From Acanthosoma haemorrhoidale (lineage: Eukaryota > Arthropoda > Insecta > Hemiptera > Acanthosomatidae): a DNA stretch of 64,000 nucleotides. The position numbers and the translations under genes were made by a program. This document shows, piece by piece, positions 23,961 through 35,879 of the stretch; the stretch's first letter is position 1, and every line of letters starts with the position of its first letter. The notes under the pieces are model-generated. The model ran no database searches. It was not told the DNA's origin and worked only from the letters and a program-made list of their open reading frames with translations. The stretch covers positions 172,929,226 to 172,993,225 of the forward strand of contig OV884011.1 of assembly GCA_930367205.1 (NCBI GenBank). Direction: 5' to 3'.

Positions 23961-24387
23961 GCTTACACCTCATTTCGTTATATTGTTCGATTTTATATTT
24001 TTAATCAGACCTAGCTTGTTCGGAGAAACCTCAAATGGAAGTACAACGCCATAATACTCCCTGCTGTTGTGGATGCAGGATGATCGAGATAGTTAGCGTG
24101 GATGGCTGCCGTTGCCCGGAGGCATGGAGGGCATCGGTGGTCTCACAGAGCGTGTTAGCTCCGAGTGGGTGGGAGGATTGAAATTTACTAATGGAATTTA
24201 GTTAAACAGTTTACATGGTTTTGAAAACCATCCTCCGATCCGACCTCGAATCCTAAAATACGCACATATATTGACATATGGGACTGGGGTCCCTTGCTGG
24301 TTCCTGGGTCCTTGGTTCGGCCTTGTGCTCTCCCGGACTCACATTGATAGACTGTCCAAATTAGTTTAAATACATGAAACAAAGGCG
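23961..24387. other. Unassigned, GC-richer patch
   Basis: The stretch 24060-24360 is noticeably less A/T-rich than its surroundings. No conserved motif was recognised. Confidence 0.3.
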
Positions 24388-24609
24388 TTGATGACCTGCT
24401 GAAGGTGAGCCTCATCACCTAGTGTGTGTATGTGTTTTTATTGGACTTTTAACTTCAAAAAGAATGTATTATATTTATACACTCCTTCGAATGCTCCTGT
24501 GTATGCAGCACGAGGAGAAAAATGTAAATTCAAATTTATTTATTTATTTTTGTTCATTGTATACTTATCAATAAAGAGGATTAGAAATAGAAAAAAAAAT
24601 TGATGACCT
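24388..24609 (+). mobile_element. Short poly-A retroposon with 10-bp target duplication, unclassified
   Basis: The 10-mer ttgatgacct occurs at 24388-24397 and again at 24600-24609, directly after an A9 tail. The intervening ~200 bp contain an AATAAAG signal at about 24569. This is the structure of a retroposed 3' end. The body matches no other repeat in the window. It could be a truncated LINE, a SINE-like element or a processed host transcript. Confidence 0.65.
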
Positions 24610-26040
24610 CAAATGAATGAATACATATTTATTTTCTCTACATTTACGCTTGTCAAACAAGCCGGTTTTATTAGTTTTCATTGACCAATACAGCATGTAC
24701 AACATTCAGACGGTCACTGGGCAGAAGTCTTTCGGTCTGCTTAAACTAAACTAAATGATTGTAATCCTCATAATGATCGATATCAATTTTGAAAAAAGTA
24801 CACTCAATATAACGTCATAATAATCTATATATGTTATGGTTAAGGTAATATAGGACGAATGAAAGGAGACAAACGTTTTGAAGGAATAAAAAGATTTAGC
24901 TATAATTTTAGAGTACACAACTCAGAGCCCAGCTGGAATTAAAAGTTAGAATTTTTCACATCATGGAAGGCATATTGAAAATGTGAAGTAAAGTGAAAAG
25001 AATTTGAAATATTTTACCTAAATTTTAAAAAGCAAGTAAGCAATTATTTCAGTTAGAATAGTCTTATCTTAATTTTAATTTCAAAACAACATTTTAGGAA
25101 CACTGTTTACTTAAACGTTTAGCCCAGAATCAGAAAAAAATATGGACGTTTTATTAACTTCAGTTTTGGCAAAAAAAAAACACTCAAAAACAAAAGACTC
25201 CTTAATAAAGAGCTGAAAACCACTGATTATCAATGTTTGGTTTTTTTTATTTTGGGTAAACAATTAAGAAAAGATAATTTTTTTATAATATATTAAACTA
25301 CCGGATACTAAATAACTGAAAACGAAAACTTTTCAGCAATAACATTACTTTTTGTTCAAGCTTCATTGACGTTCGAGACGGATAAGGGGCTTCCCCCAGT
25401 TAATGAGTTTTCTTAATCTATTAAGTTGTTTTTGTTTTTTTCAAAATAAGAAACCCTTAAGTATTCACCTGTTAGTTACAATAAGTCATTTAAATTATAT
25501 CAAACAGTGATCTTATACATTTTAAATCCATTTATTGGCCCAATTAAAATCTAATTCTCCTTATTAAATGAATCAGTAATGAAAAAAATATTTTATTTTT
25601 ATTACAATCAGTAGTCAAATTAAAGATTTTAACATGTCATATAAGCTTTGACTAAAGTGGACTACAATAACTTAAAGTAAAAACTGTAATCAATAGTATT
25701 TTTTTTAGCCCTAGTTTCATAAATCGCTCATTATTTTGCTTGAAAATTGTACTTGATGCCCCAAAGATGATAAAATTAAATTAGGTATTGTTTTAAGCCT
25801 ATTGTAGGTATAGACCCTTTTTATAAATGTATGTAAATATCAAAATGCTTTATGTATTACAGATTAAATTAAAACGTATTAATTAATAAAAATAAATTGA
25901 TTTTATATTGGTTTATGGCAGACTTCATTAATCTTATAAAAGCTATCAGAGGCTGAGATGCAGATATTTATTATTACTATACATATATCTATTTACAACA
26001 GATATTGAAAGTATAATAATTTATTTGATCTTATTTGGCC
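24610..26040. other. AT-rich intergenic sequence
   Basis: Nothing was recognised. Confidence 0.45.
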
Positions 26041-26272
26041 TTAATTTATGTTTGACTTTGTCCGGGTGTTACGCATACAAGTTTCGCGTTTTTGTGGCTT
26101 ATCGATTTTGCTTCGGATAGATTACCCAAGTCTTATCTGGCTCGTTTCCCCTTGTAGTGCATCAAGTTTTTTTTACTCGTTCTTTCGTGGCAAGTTATTT
26201 TTTTTTTTAAGGGTTCAATTTACTTCACCTTCATATTAAAGAGTGGACTGATGACGGCTTACTCTTCCTACG

Positions 26273-26626
26273 GTGGCTTTGGAGCAACAAGCAACTGACC
26301 ACAGGTGTGTGTCCCGAAACCTTGATTTCCTACATTCCCGATTAGCTCCTCTCACCTCACATCTAGATATGTCTTCGAACTTCAGTCAAACAGCCCCCCT
26401 CCCTCCACCACGACAGACTGCTTCCTATGCCCAGATGGCATCCGGAAACACCAGGGCTCCGGAAGTTCTCTCAGAGCCCCTACATCAATCCACTGCTAAC
26501 AACAATGATGCCTTGATAGGCATCTTGGGCAGTATGATGAACATGTTGAGCAGCATGACCGCTGCCATGAATAAACTCACCGGCGGTAACGCAGATGATG
26601 TCAGAATTCAAAAATCAAACATCTAA
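26273..26626 (+). pseudogene. Jockey-type ORF1 (Gag-like) C-terminal remnant
   Basis: The frame ends at a TAA overlapping the start region of ORF2. It encodes a Pro/Ser/Gln-rich segment (PPPRQTASYAQMASGN) and a Met-rich helical tail (LGSMMNMLSSMTAAMNKL). A SYA(Q)V-type segment followed by a Met/Leu/Gln-rich C terminus is usual for Jockey ORF1 proteins, which coat the element RNA. The zinc-knuckle region that should precede it is not visible, so the 5' part is lost. The frame starts at a non-ATG codon. Confidence 0.55.
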
Positions 26627-28203
26627 ATGACGGGGCACGTAATTTTAAATTACAACGTCCGCAGCTTTCGGCCCAAACAAGCCGACATGGAGGCAATTCT
26701 ACGGTGCCATTCCCCAGACGTTGCCGTATTCACAGATACCCGGTTGAAGAAGATCCACTTCTGCAGCTTCTCGGGTTATACCGCTTACCGCCACGACACT
26801 AAGACTATCTCTGGAGGAGTTGCAGTCTTAGTGAAAAATGGAATACCCTGTAGGAGACTGCCCCACCCGTGAACCAAGGCCCCGCCCATTACATAGTGAC
26901 GCTCCAGATACGGCTCACGAACAACATGATAGTGTCAGGAGTTCACAGAAGACCAAGAGCCAACTGCGACTTGGACAAGCTCCTGCTCACTAGCATAGCT
27001 CATGACACGCCATCGTGGGTGACCTAAATGCGAACCACAGTTGGTGGAACTGTACGAGGGCTAACGCCCTCGGCCGTTACATCACTAAAACACCAATTAC
27101 GGTCATCCAACCAGGATTCCCGACCTACCGTCATTTTGTGAACCCCTACAGGACCTCCACGCCCAATCTACTCCTGACCAAACAGCCACACCGAGTCACC
27201 GGATGCTCCGCCTTGGACTTTACCACCTCCGACCACCGGCCTGTGCTCTACAAACTAGAAGGCGACATGCCAGAGCCGCCTGCTTCTAGATACAGGTACG
27301 ATGAGGCCAAGTGATACCTCTACAAGCATCTCATCAAGACCGAATTGCCCACAATTACGCCCCTGAGACACACCTGGAATATCGATTACGCTATCTATCA
27401 GCTTCAAGACGTCATCAACCGAGCCACCGATGCATAAATCCCGAAATTTTCTCAGAAGCCCCCTTCTCTGAGGAAACCTCCGGATCACATCCTACAACCG
27501 ATTAGACAGCGTAACAATATCAAGAACAGGTGGTTTAGAACCAAAAACAGGGACTTAAAACCGGTTTTGAATGCTCTTACAAACCAAGTTAAGCCCCTGA
27601 TGGCCCAGTGAAAAAACTCGGTTTGGGAAGACCACCTCCCTAGTCTCCACGGTGACCACAAGCAATAGTGGAAACTCGTAAAGACGTGCAGGTCCAAAAA
27701 GAACGGTGTAAGGTTGGCCGTGAACGGGCAGTTCATCCCCACCACCGAATAGGTGGACATTCTGGCGGATCACTATGAAGCTGTGAGCCATGGCCAAGGT
27801 GAGCCAATAGGAGCCCTCGACCACCCCTCTCCCTCCCCACCACTACCTAAATCTATACCTCCCACCGGCAGGTGGCAGGCTTCATTCGGAGAACGAACGG
27901 GAAGAAGGCACCATGCGAAGACGGAATCCAGAACATCCTGCTCAAGCAGCTGCCAAGGAAAGGAATCTCTTACATAACCAACGTATTGAGCTCCAGCTTC
28001 AGGCTGCACTATTTCCTCAGAACTGGAAGCCCGCTGTGGTCGTCCCCCAGCTGAAACCAGCGAAAAGCGGTTATGAGCCATCTCATTACCACCCCATCAG
28101 TCTGCTGACTCAACTCTCGAAGCTGTTTGAGAGAATCATCCACCTACATCTCCGCCCGTCCAATGGAAGCACTTCTGGACCACCGAAGCCTGGAGACAGA
28201 TAG
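26627..28203 (+). pseudogene. Jockey-type ORF2: endonuclease and partial reverse transcriptase, broken
   Basis: ORF2 starts with ATG at 26627, immediately after the ORF1 stop, and opens with the AP-endonuclease motif ILNYNVRSF. PDVAVFTDTRLKK follows (the family has a catalytic Glu where this copy shows Asp), then FSGYTAYRHDTKTISGGVAV. A stop at 26870 ends the frame. Further endonuclease pieces follow in other frames: VGDLNANHSWWNC (27015) and LDFTTSDHRPVLYKL (27212-27256), which retain the family's D-N and SDH motifs. Reverse-transcriptase blocks follow: FIRRTNGKKAPCEDGIQNIL (27880-27940) and LKPAKSGYEPSHYHPISLLT (28050-28110). The polymerase active site and everything after it are deleted. 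Confidence 0.75.
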
Positions 28204-28592
28204 ACCTCATAGAACCCGAGCCCCCTGACAGGGACTGAACGATTCACACCCAGCCGAGAGATTGAAGTCAATCTCCGGGCCGACTCAACCGAAGCAATAT
28301 AAGCCCTTCTACCTGCTCAGGGTAGGTCGATCTTCCGGCCGATAGGCCTACTCACTGCAGCGCCCTACAGGGGCCGGGCAGGTATGACCTGGCCGACTTC
28401 AAGCCAATGCCTAGTACCCCTAGGCTCCACCATAGGTAGACTCTCACTACCTTCCCAAATCCACCCGCCTCTTTTAGGCATCCCACACCCCATATCCTTC
28501 TCATACTTCCTTCAAATGGGACTCCCCTTAGTGAAAGGCACCCATCAAGCCAAAATAATTTTCCCACATCCTATTTTTATAAGTTTGAGAGC

Positions 28593-29672
28593 TATGAGCT
28601 ATGTCTTTCAGTCTACATCACGACGTCACCAGTGTGAAATTTTGATTGCGTTGTAATTACTTCAAGCTATTCTCGTTTCCATTCAAACTTTGTTTCCTTT
28701 CATATTATTTTTTCTCGCAACCAAATAAATTTTGTTTTTTTGTGTTTTTGTTATGATGTATGCATTTTTGATTTTATCGAAAATCAATGAAAAGTCAATT
28801 ATTCGTAATTTACTTGTAATTAATCATCATATTGAGCAGGGTACACACTTTTTATTTATTGACATAATGGTTAATATATGTAATATTTTCTGGTCTTTGA
28901 GTGAATTATAATCATTTAAAGTCACTGGAACTGTTAATAAAAGTCTATTACCAGTTTATTGACAGTTCCTTATAGCAAATATTCAAAATACTACTTGCTA
29001 AACATAAAATTTAGTAGCAATGTGATGTACATTTCAAGAATAATAGATGACCCAGTTTGTTAATTAATACTTTTGTGTTAGAAATACGAAGACAAGTAAC
29101 TTGAAAACTGGTGAATAGGACCTTATTTTATGGTTCCTTTGTATATTTTGACGGATGTTATACGAGACCCGGAAATACTGCCGCTGGAGACGCCCTTTAT
29201 TTTAAAAGTTTCATTATGTGAAAGCTTGAAGTATTTTTGTTTTTTTCCCCATCGGGCTGTATTCGAAGAGTAAAATGCCAAAACACTCATCCTAAAGCAA
29301 ACAAAATTTACTCGGATGTATTTTCTCGAAACTCTTGATTCGCTAAAGTCGTATACACAAAAATTATTACCTTCATTATGTCTCTATCGTATGCAAAAAC
29401 CGGATTTATGCAATAGGTTGCCACTTTTTGCATTTTTATTAATTAATAAATATTAATATTAAGTAATTGAAAATCCATAAAATAATAAAAAATAATTCAT
29501 CCCTTTTTCGAACGAATCTATAATTAATTAAATCAATTACCATGGTACAGCCCAGCCTCAGTTTGACATAATAGGTACATTCCCAACAACTGTATTTGAG
29601 AAAAGCATGGATAGAGTGAAAGCGGCTTTGAAACAATTCTAACTGTTTAGTACTGAATCTTTTATTTGTAAT
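28593..29672. other. AT-rich intergenic sequence
   Basis: Nothing was recognised on either strand. Confidence 0.45.
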
Positions 29673-29674
29673 TA

Positions 29675-30450
29675 CAGTGCAGTACTCCATTATCCCGGGT
29701 AACGACAAGAAGGGTCTCCATGGAAAATCGAAAACCCCCGATAATCGATTAGTTTTTAATGCATTAATTAAAAGGTAAATTAAAAATTAATGTTACATTC
29801 ATTTGTAATAAAAGTACATTTTCATTAAATTTATACATATGCTATTTACAGTTTTATTTACGTATTTACATTATTTTTATTTACAGAAAAAATCAATTAT
29901 TTTTGTTTGTGTTGTATTTTGTATTTTTTGCTGTAATTTCTTTCCTCATTTTCCGTATAGTAATGATTTTGTTACAATCTGGATACTCCTGTCCAAAATA
30001 ATTTAGCAAAAGTTCTGTGGCCTCTAACACTTCACTGCGTTGTATCCTGTTTATTTTTAAGACAATAAACGAACCTTCGTTTTCATCACTATCAGTTGTG
30101 TGGTCCATCTTAGAAGAGGTTGAAGATCTTATCCTTATTGGTAGGATCTGGTTATTTTTTGAAACCCTCTTCATTTTTACCAATTTCTTGCTGATTGATA
30201 ATATCATCTCTGTCAACATCAATAAATTCCGGGAGAGCTAACGCTATATCTCGACATTGCGTGCATTTCAACTCCTTTTTCTTCAGCTACTTGGGTTAAA
30301 TCTTCCCGGTCTAATATTTTCTCACATGAAAGTTATAAAGTTGTTGATGGTTAATTCTCCCAAGCCTCATACTCCGCCAAAACAGCCTCTTTTATTGTCC
30401 GTTTCTTTAGTATATCTTTAATTAACTCGATGTTACTGTTTTCTTCGAGT
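29675..30450 (-). mobile_element. Tigger/pogo-like DNA transposon, 3' half
   Basis: After a TA (29673-29674) the sequence reads CAGTGCAGTACTCCATTATC and continues with a ccgggtaac block, then 'ccccgataatcga'. CAGT starts followed by a C-rich 'gattatccgg'-like run are typical of Tigger/pogo-type terminal repeats. The transposase C terminus lies about 220 bp inside on the minus strand, as expected for the element's 3' end. The 5' half and the second terminal repeat were not found. A Jockey-B fragment begins where the reading stops. Confidence 0.55.
29893..30450 (-). pseudogene. Tigger/pogo-like transposase, C-terminal remnant
   Basis: From 30450 leftward the minus strand gives KKRTIKEAVLAEYEAWEN, resembling the 'lkdavynva-aWd' block after the DDE domain. 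Further on come FIDVDRDDIINQQEIG and then QRSEVLEATELLLNYFGQEY with a closing KMRKEITAKN. The last block resembles the Tigger C terminus (a 'ALkaLe.aLryleqq' helix followed by an 'Lr.ia.Kr' end). It stops at 29893. Shifts and stops occur upstream of 30222. No catalytic residues are present. This is motif recognition from memory, not an alignment. Confidence 0.5.
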
Positions 30451-30479
30451 CAAAATCGAAGGAATACTTTTTTATACCT

Positions 30480-31195
30480 CCGTACGTTCTACACACACCT
30501 ACAGAAGAAGTTTAAAAGAGTACGTAGGACTTACTACTCTCTCCAGCATCTCATCACAAGCCCGGCTATATCCCTCGGCTGAAACTGTTAATATATAAGA
30601 GCGGCCTGAGGCCAGCTCTACTGTTTGGGACATCACTCTTCCGATTCCTACACACTAGCACAATAACTCGACTCCAGAGCTTCCAGAACAAAATCCTGGC
30701 ATACCCCTTTTCGTGATATGAAGGCTCCCGACATCCACGAAAAGTTCGAAGTTCCCGCCATCACCGAAGCCATCTAAAGAAGACACATTAAGTTCTTTGA
30801 CTCGATGAAACATAGCCAAAACCCTCTGTTCCGAGACATGACACCTCCACCACTACCGGCAAGATGGCAACTCTCAAGATCTGGTAAAGCAGACCAAATG
30901 GTGGACATCCCAGTGCTTGGCCCACCAACAACAAGCCTCTAACGGGCACCCATCACTTCTATCCAACTAAATAAGACTGCACTACATGCCTAGAGGGACT
31001 CTAGGCCCAGCCACCAGTGGACTATCACCGCTGTACCGCAACAATCAACCTCTACCGAGGCTTCCCACACTCCTTAATTCTTTCACACCACCTTCAAGCA
31101 GGTACTCCTAGTACAAGGATCCGCTCAACCCAAATATTCGTTTATTTTTCCCTCATCCTTAATCTTATAATTAGAGAGCTGAGGGGAAAAAAACA
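30480..31195 (+). mobile_element. Jockey-B LINE, 5'-truncated, polymerase end plus 3' UTR
   Basis: Starting near 30480 the plus strand encodes TFYTHLQKKFKRVRRTYYSL and then LKLLIYKSGLRPALLFGTSL (about 30580-30640). This is the thumb-region signature of Jockey-clade reverse transcriptases. SFQNKILAYPF follows before frameshifts. The 3' UTR from about 31008 is nearly the same as the copy at 9499-9690. A short A tail follows at 31188. The target duplication was not resolved because the 5' junction is unclear. Confidence 0.8.
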
Positions 31196-31319
31196 AACTC
31201 ACTTTCATGATTGACGTTTCGTGGGAACCCGGCAGAAAAGGGAGTCCTTCCTGTTTCAAGCGTGTACGCACTGATGTCATAAACTTAACTCTAAACCATG
31301 ACGTAAAAATACTTTGATT

Positions 31320-31705
31320 TATCTAAGCTTTTAGGAGGTTATGATAATCCCAATGATGTAAGTATAACAAGATGACCTGGTCAACACCTTCGCCAATGAG
31401 TGTAGCCGAGTCATGCGACTGTGATATTGTAAGCTCAGTGCCGATGATTAGAGTATCATCATCATCTTTTGCTTGTCTACGTTCCAGTTTTGCTTCAGTG
31501 AATTTTCTTACCGCTAAGAAATCGATCTGATTTTATCTTTAGCGTTGGGTGGGAGTTCCCCCGCAAGCCGGAAGGTATCATTCCCGTCAAACATTGTTTC
31601 AAAAGCAATGTTTTTGTAAGATCTCCTTGTTCTTTCCATGTGTTTGATACTTACATCACAATACCCGTCAAAAACAACAAACACCGTAACAAACACCTCG
31701 TTCAC
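31320..31705 (-). pseudogene. Fragment of a multi-copy family with an Asp-rich nuclease-like motif
   Basis: The minus strand encodes VFVTVFVVFDGYCDVSIKH and MERTRRSYKN (31705-31610). After a stop and a frame change near 31510 it gives RRQAKDDDDTLIIGTELT, then SATLIGEGVDQVILLYLHHW (31475-31330). I know this order (V.FDGY..SIK..ER.RR; then K..DDADTLIV; then A.LVGEDTDLLVLL) from uncharacterised multi-copy arthropod and cnidarian proteins. The spaced Asp and the G-E-D-T-D-type strand recall PIN/FEN-like nuclease folds, but here the second Asp pair is eroded (GVDQ). The copy is disrupted. Identification is from remembered motifs. Confidence 0.5.
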
Positions 31706-31759
31706 TATTTATTTACGTGCACGAAACAGCAATTACAGCGTTTCTTCTGTTTTCAACCC

Positions 31760-34700
31760 ATCAGAGAAAATTCTTATATTACCTTTATATTTCCCAGTAG
31801 CATCTTGAAATGTTTATTTTGTAAGGCCATGCATATTTTTTTTTTTATATCGTGAATCTTTGAGCTTATAACTTTATTATTAATACGGTCTACAAGTTAT
31901 CTTCTTGTCGATACTGGAGTACCGTTTCTCCTCACAAAATCTCAAGCAAGTTCCATGAAATCTTTACCCCTTATCTGAGATATAACGTGAGCCACGGACT
32001 GTAGCAATTTACTTAAACAAAAAGTATGATGAATCGTTCGTGAATTGTTATTAGCCTGTCAGTAGGACACGCCCCTGATCAAGAGCGCACACAACCATGT
32101 GCTGTTATGTCTTCGCGTTTCCCTAGCCTCGTTTGTTTTTCCTATGTCGTGACCCTAATGTTTCAGTTTTATAAGGTATTAATTTCAGGTTCGTTTTTCT
32201 GTTGAATGATCAATTGTGCTCTTTACTAATGCCCACACAGCATTATTAGCCAATTCCTCACCGCTTCGACCCAAATAGTTTATTATTGAACTTTTGTTAA
32301 ATGGACTACTACTACGATAGCAAATCTACAACTCTGGTAAAGGAAAGATATTCTAAAGAAAATTCCAGAAAATAAAAAAGAGCTCTTCTATTAGGTGACT
32401 CAAAATAACCTATGCGCGATTTAACTTATGTATACTTAAATAAGGTATCTTATAGTTTCACTACACGTTTACTCTCATTTGTCACCCCCCCACCCAATTG
32501 GACTTTTTTTGCACGAGTTGGTGAGATTCAACGTGCGTTCATCCATATAGCGTTTCAATGATGTAATTTTGTCATGTCATAAAACTGCGACCAAGATATT
32601 TACAGTTAGTATACAGTTTGTTTTCCTACAATCACAATTATTGAGCATAATTGAAAAAGAAAAATAGATACTGACCGCTTAGTTGGTACTGTTTTTACCC
32701 ACATTCCTTAATTCAACCATACTTGCTTACACTGCTGCTTCTTACACGCATCAGAGATTTACAAACTTTTCAAAGTGGAGTGTTACGCACGATCCTCGAT
32801 GCTCCATGGTTTGTTAAGAATTGATTCGGTACTTACTAGGAATCCCGATGCTGAATTGAACACATCGAAGATGCGGCTCCTATGGCTAGGAGCCACTCAG
32901 TACACCCCATGAGAACTTAAATTTAATTGGCTTACAGTCCACTTATGTTATGATTTCTAAAGCTTCTATTTTTATTTTCGTTTTAGGCATCGTTCCGATC
33001 CAAAATAAAAAAAATGTTCCTTTGATATATAAGTAGTGAATTCATTTCTCTTTTTGTAATGATATTTAGCGTTTCATACAAATATTTGAAACAAATTAAA
33101 ATAAATCAATGCACAGAAAAAAATAGTGGTAAGCAACAGATTGCCCAATATCTTGTTGTGGAGTTCGAGTTCGTGTCTTGCCAACTATATTTCATTTAGC
33201 TGTTAACTATTAATAATTATAGATAAAAGTAGCACCACCAAACAAAGTTATACTACAATAACAATTTTTACTATTTTTTAAACAATTTTATCAAAAATAT
33301 TTCATGGGAAGATGGTTTATAAATAATAAATAAAAAAATCAGAAGATGTGTTTTTATCGAAGTTGTTTTGAAAAATGATAAATAATGAAGCATGAATTAA
33401 ATTAAGTACGGTAATCCGAACCATTTCCCAACCTGCTTTGAGATTTATTTTCATATCCTTACAGCAAACCTTTGGAGCTCAATTCCCAACAGTATTCGTT
33501 GCTCACCAACTCTCCCAGTTCCTCAACCCCCCTCCAATCTAACGATTCATAATTCATCATCATTCTCATTTTTATTTTTCATTTATGTTTCATGAAACCC
33601 CCACTAATAATTACTGCATTTTCATTATGTCCCTTAAACAATTGTCAGCAAACATCATTCACCTGTATTTATTTGCATTATTTTATTTAAATATTAGGCT
33701 GTTGGTTCTTTCAATTCACCATGTATGTAAAGTCCCATTATAAGCTAATCAAATCAGAGTGATTTAATTTCTGTTTTTTAGTCAGCTAGACATATTTCAG
33801 CGTTCCTTTGCATTAAATTTCATCATTGTCTCTCTAAATAGAACGATAATTAACCATATCTTTTCATAATCTCTACGTTACTGATGCCGGGTAACTTCAA
33901 TTCGTTAGCTAATTATTGGTTGATGATCTATGAATTGAAAGCACTACATAGCCGGCAGACAGGCAGTAGGGACCAGCAGATGCCAACACGGAAAGAAACC
34001 AGTTCGTTACAGCTAATGAAGTATATATGTTTACAAGTGGAGCCACGACTGACTAATGAGGTCGGTGTGGAATTTGATGTAGTTTATCAGAGCGGCGCAT
34101 GTGTGACCGGTGAGAGTGCAAACATACATCGGGGAAGATATTTACTGAAAATCTGTTCATCATAAATCTGTTTTCTGGATTTGCATTCTGGCCACAGTGT
34201 CCGTGGGTCAACTTTACCCGGCCAGGATTTTATTTGCTCAGCCTCGAGCATGCTTTATGTATCCACCCCGCTACAGTCCCACTCCAACACAAAAACACTG
34301 ACTCCACATTTTATCTCTCGCTTCCGTATTTAATAGCTTACGTGTTATTCATAAATAAGGACATTTTATTTTTATAAATTCCGGTCGGCTAGAAAAAAAT
34401 AGTATTTTTTGTAATGTCCGGCATTTGGGTGAAACGAAATAATTTGTATATATCACTAAGGCAGTAATATTGATTCCTCGGCTAATGAGAAAATAATACT
34501 AATTTACGTTAAAATCTAAACATTTATAAATAATAGCCAAAGAAAAAATTACTGTCCAGTTAGGTACTCAAAACCGGGACCTCCTCTAGCCGGGGGCTCA
34601 AATGAGTTACCCTGCCTGCCCCTTAAATATAGGCTGGCAGCAACGATTGGTTTGAAAATATTAATGGAGCTTTATAGTACTGTTAAAATATAACTGAAGG

Positions 34701-35879
34701 ACAAGTAATCTACTGTTGGCATCGCAACGGGGGTTGAGTAACTCTGCATCAAATGGCTCCTCATATCTTCAGACCAACTTTATATCTCTGATGAGAGGGG
34801 TCGGAAGCCGGGTGCTTAACTTTACCCTGAGCATCTTCTACTGGAGCAGTCAAGGTGAAGAAGGAGTATAGTGTCCTTCTAATAACGTCACATTTTAGAC
34901 GGTAGAAGTAATATTTTCGTCAAGTTCAAATTCTAGATTACTTTCTTATCCGACAGGATATTGGCCTTATCGTTGATCATAAGGTTAATTTCATTAAAAT
35001 AAAAAATAACAATGTGTAAATATGATTATTTCTTATGGAGTTTTTAAAGTTAAAAGTTAAAACATTATTCGTAAAAGCATTTTTATACTTAAGCCCAAAT
35101 GGGGAGGCTCTACTTTCAAACATTTATGGAATGAGCGTCTGTGGGTTTTACAATACGAAATAGCTCCTTCAACAGATCATGATTTCATTCTGCCAATCAG
35201 GAAGGTGTCTGATCTCCTCTTCAGCAACGACGTCCGCCCTGATTGGCATAATCATTGGCACTGAAGAATGGCCGTACCGTATGAGATGTTGTAGGCGCTA
35301 GTGGGTATTGTCGAGCGTCACCGTTGACAGATGGCTTTGCAATAACACCACCCACCACGTTGTCTCGAAAAGTAGCAAGACTGATTATAGAAGAAAAAAC
35401 AGCATTAGAAGTGCCAGGTCTAAATCTTCCACTTGTCTTCATATTCTTTCTGCATTCTTCATTCTCCAATAATGAAAAGATGAGATGCAGCGAAAGCCAG
35501 GGTGCCCGGGACCACGATCATTTAATACAATTTTATTTTCACTATGACTTAGTTTTCAAGTTCTTTCTTTTTTTTGTGAATTTAGCTTGTTTGTATCATT
35601 TCTATGATATGAAATGTATGACTTCATTTCTACAAACCCGATCTTAGTCTTCATCTTAATAATACAGCCCACTTAATGGTCCCTTAAAGTTTTTTATGCA
35701 AGGCTGGAAATATTCACGTCTAATAATATACACTGATTCGTGAGCAGACATTGTTGGTGATGAATATGATTATAATTGATCTTGCTAAAATCATTCATCT
35801 CAAAATATTATTATAGTATACTCTATTGTAGCTTTATGATATACAGGCTAATATACACATATGTCATTGTTATAAAAAG
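31760..35879. other. Mostly unassigned sequence
   Basis: No element was recognised. An ATG-started frame at 33884-34165 (+) reads LQVEPRLTNEVGVEFDVVY and contains a donor-like ACCG|GTGAGAGT near 34108. This is weak evidence for an exon. A minus-strand frame of 82 codons at 35221-35469 is open but unrecognised. Confidence 0.3.

Larger units (their letters stand above)
26041..28592 (+). mobile_element. Jockey-B-like LINE with ORF1 and ORF2 remnants, internally deleted
   Basis: It contains, in order, a possible 5' UTR, the end of ORF1, ORF2 beginning right at the ORF1 stop, endonuclease blocks, the first part of the reverse transcriptase and then a jump to 3' UTR-like sequence. The 3' end (about 28430-28590) is related to the 3' ends at 9499-9690 and 31010-31190 ('catcccacaccccat' against 'cttcccacacccctt'). 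The region is strikingly GC-richer than its flanks. No A tail or target duplication was found, so the outer limits are approximate. Confidence 0.72.

Noticed and set aside
27485..28081. Several minus-strand frames of 77-102 codons
   Set aside because: They are shadows of the GC-rich Jockey-B ORF2, whose true frames on the plus strand carry the endonuclease and polymerase motifs.
33884..34165. ATG-started 93-codon frame with a donor-like site
   Set aside because: Kept only as a note in the region entry. The frame crosses the donor without change of character and no homology was recognised.
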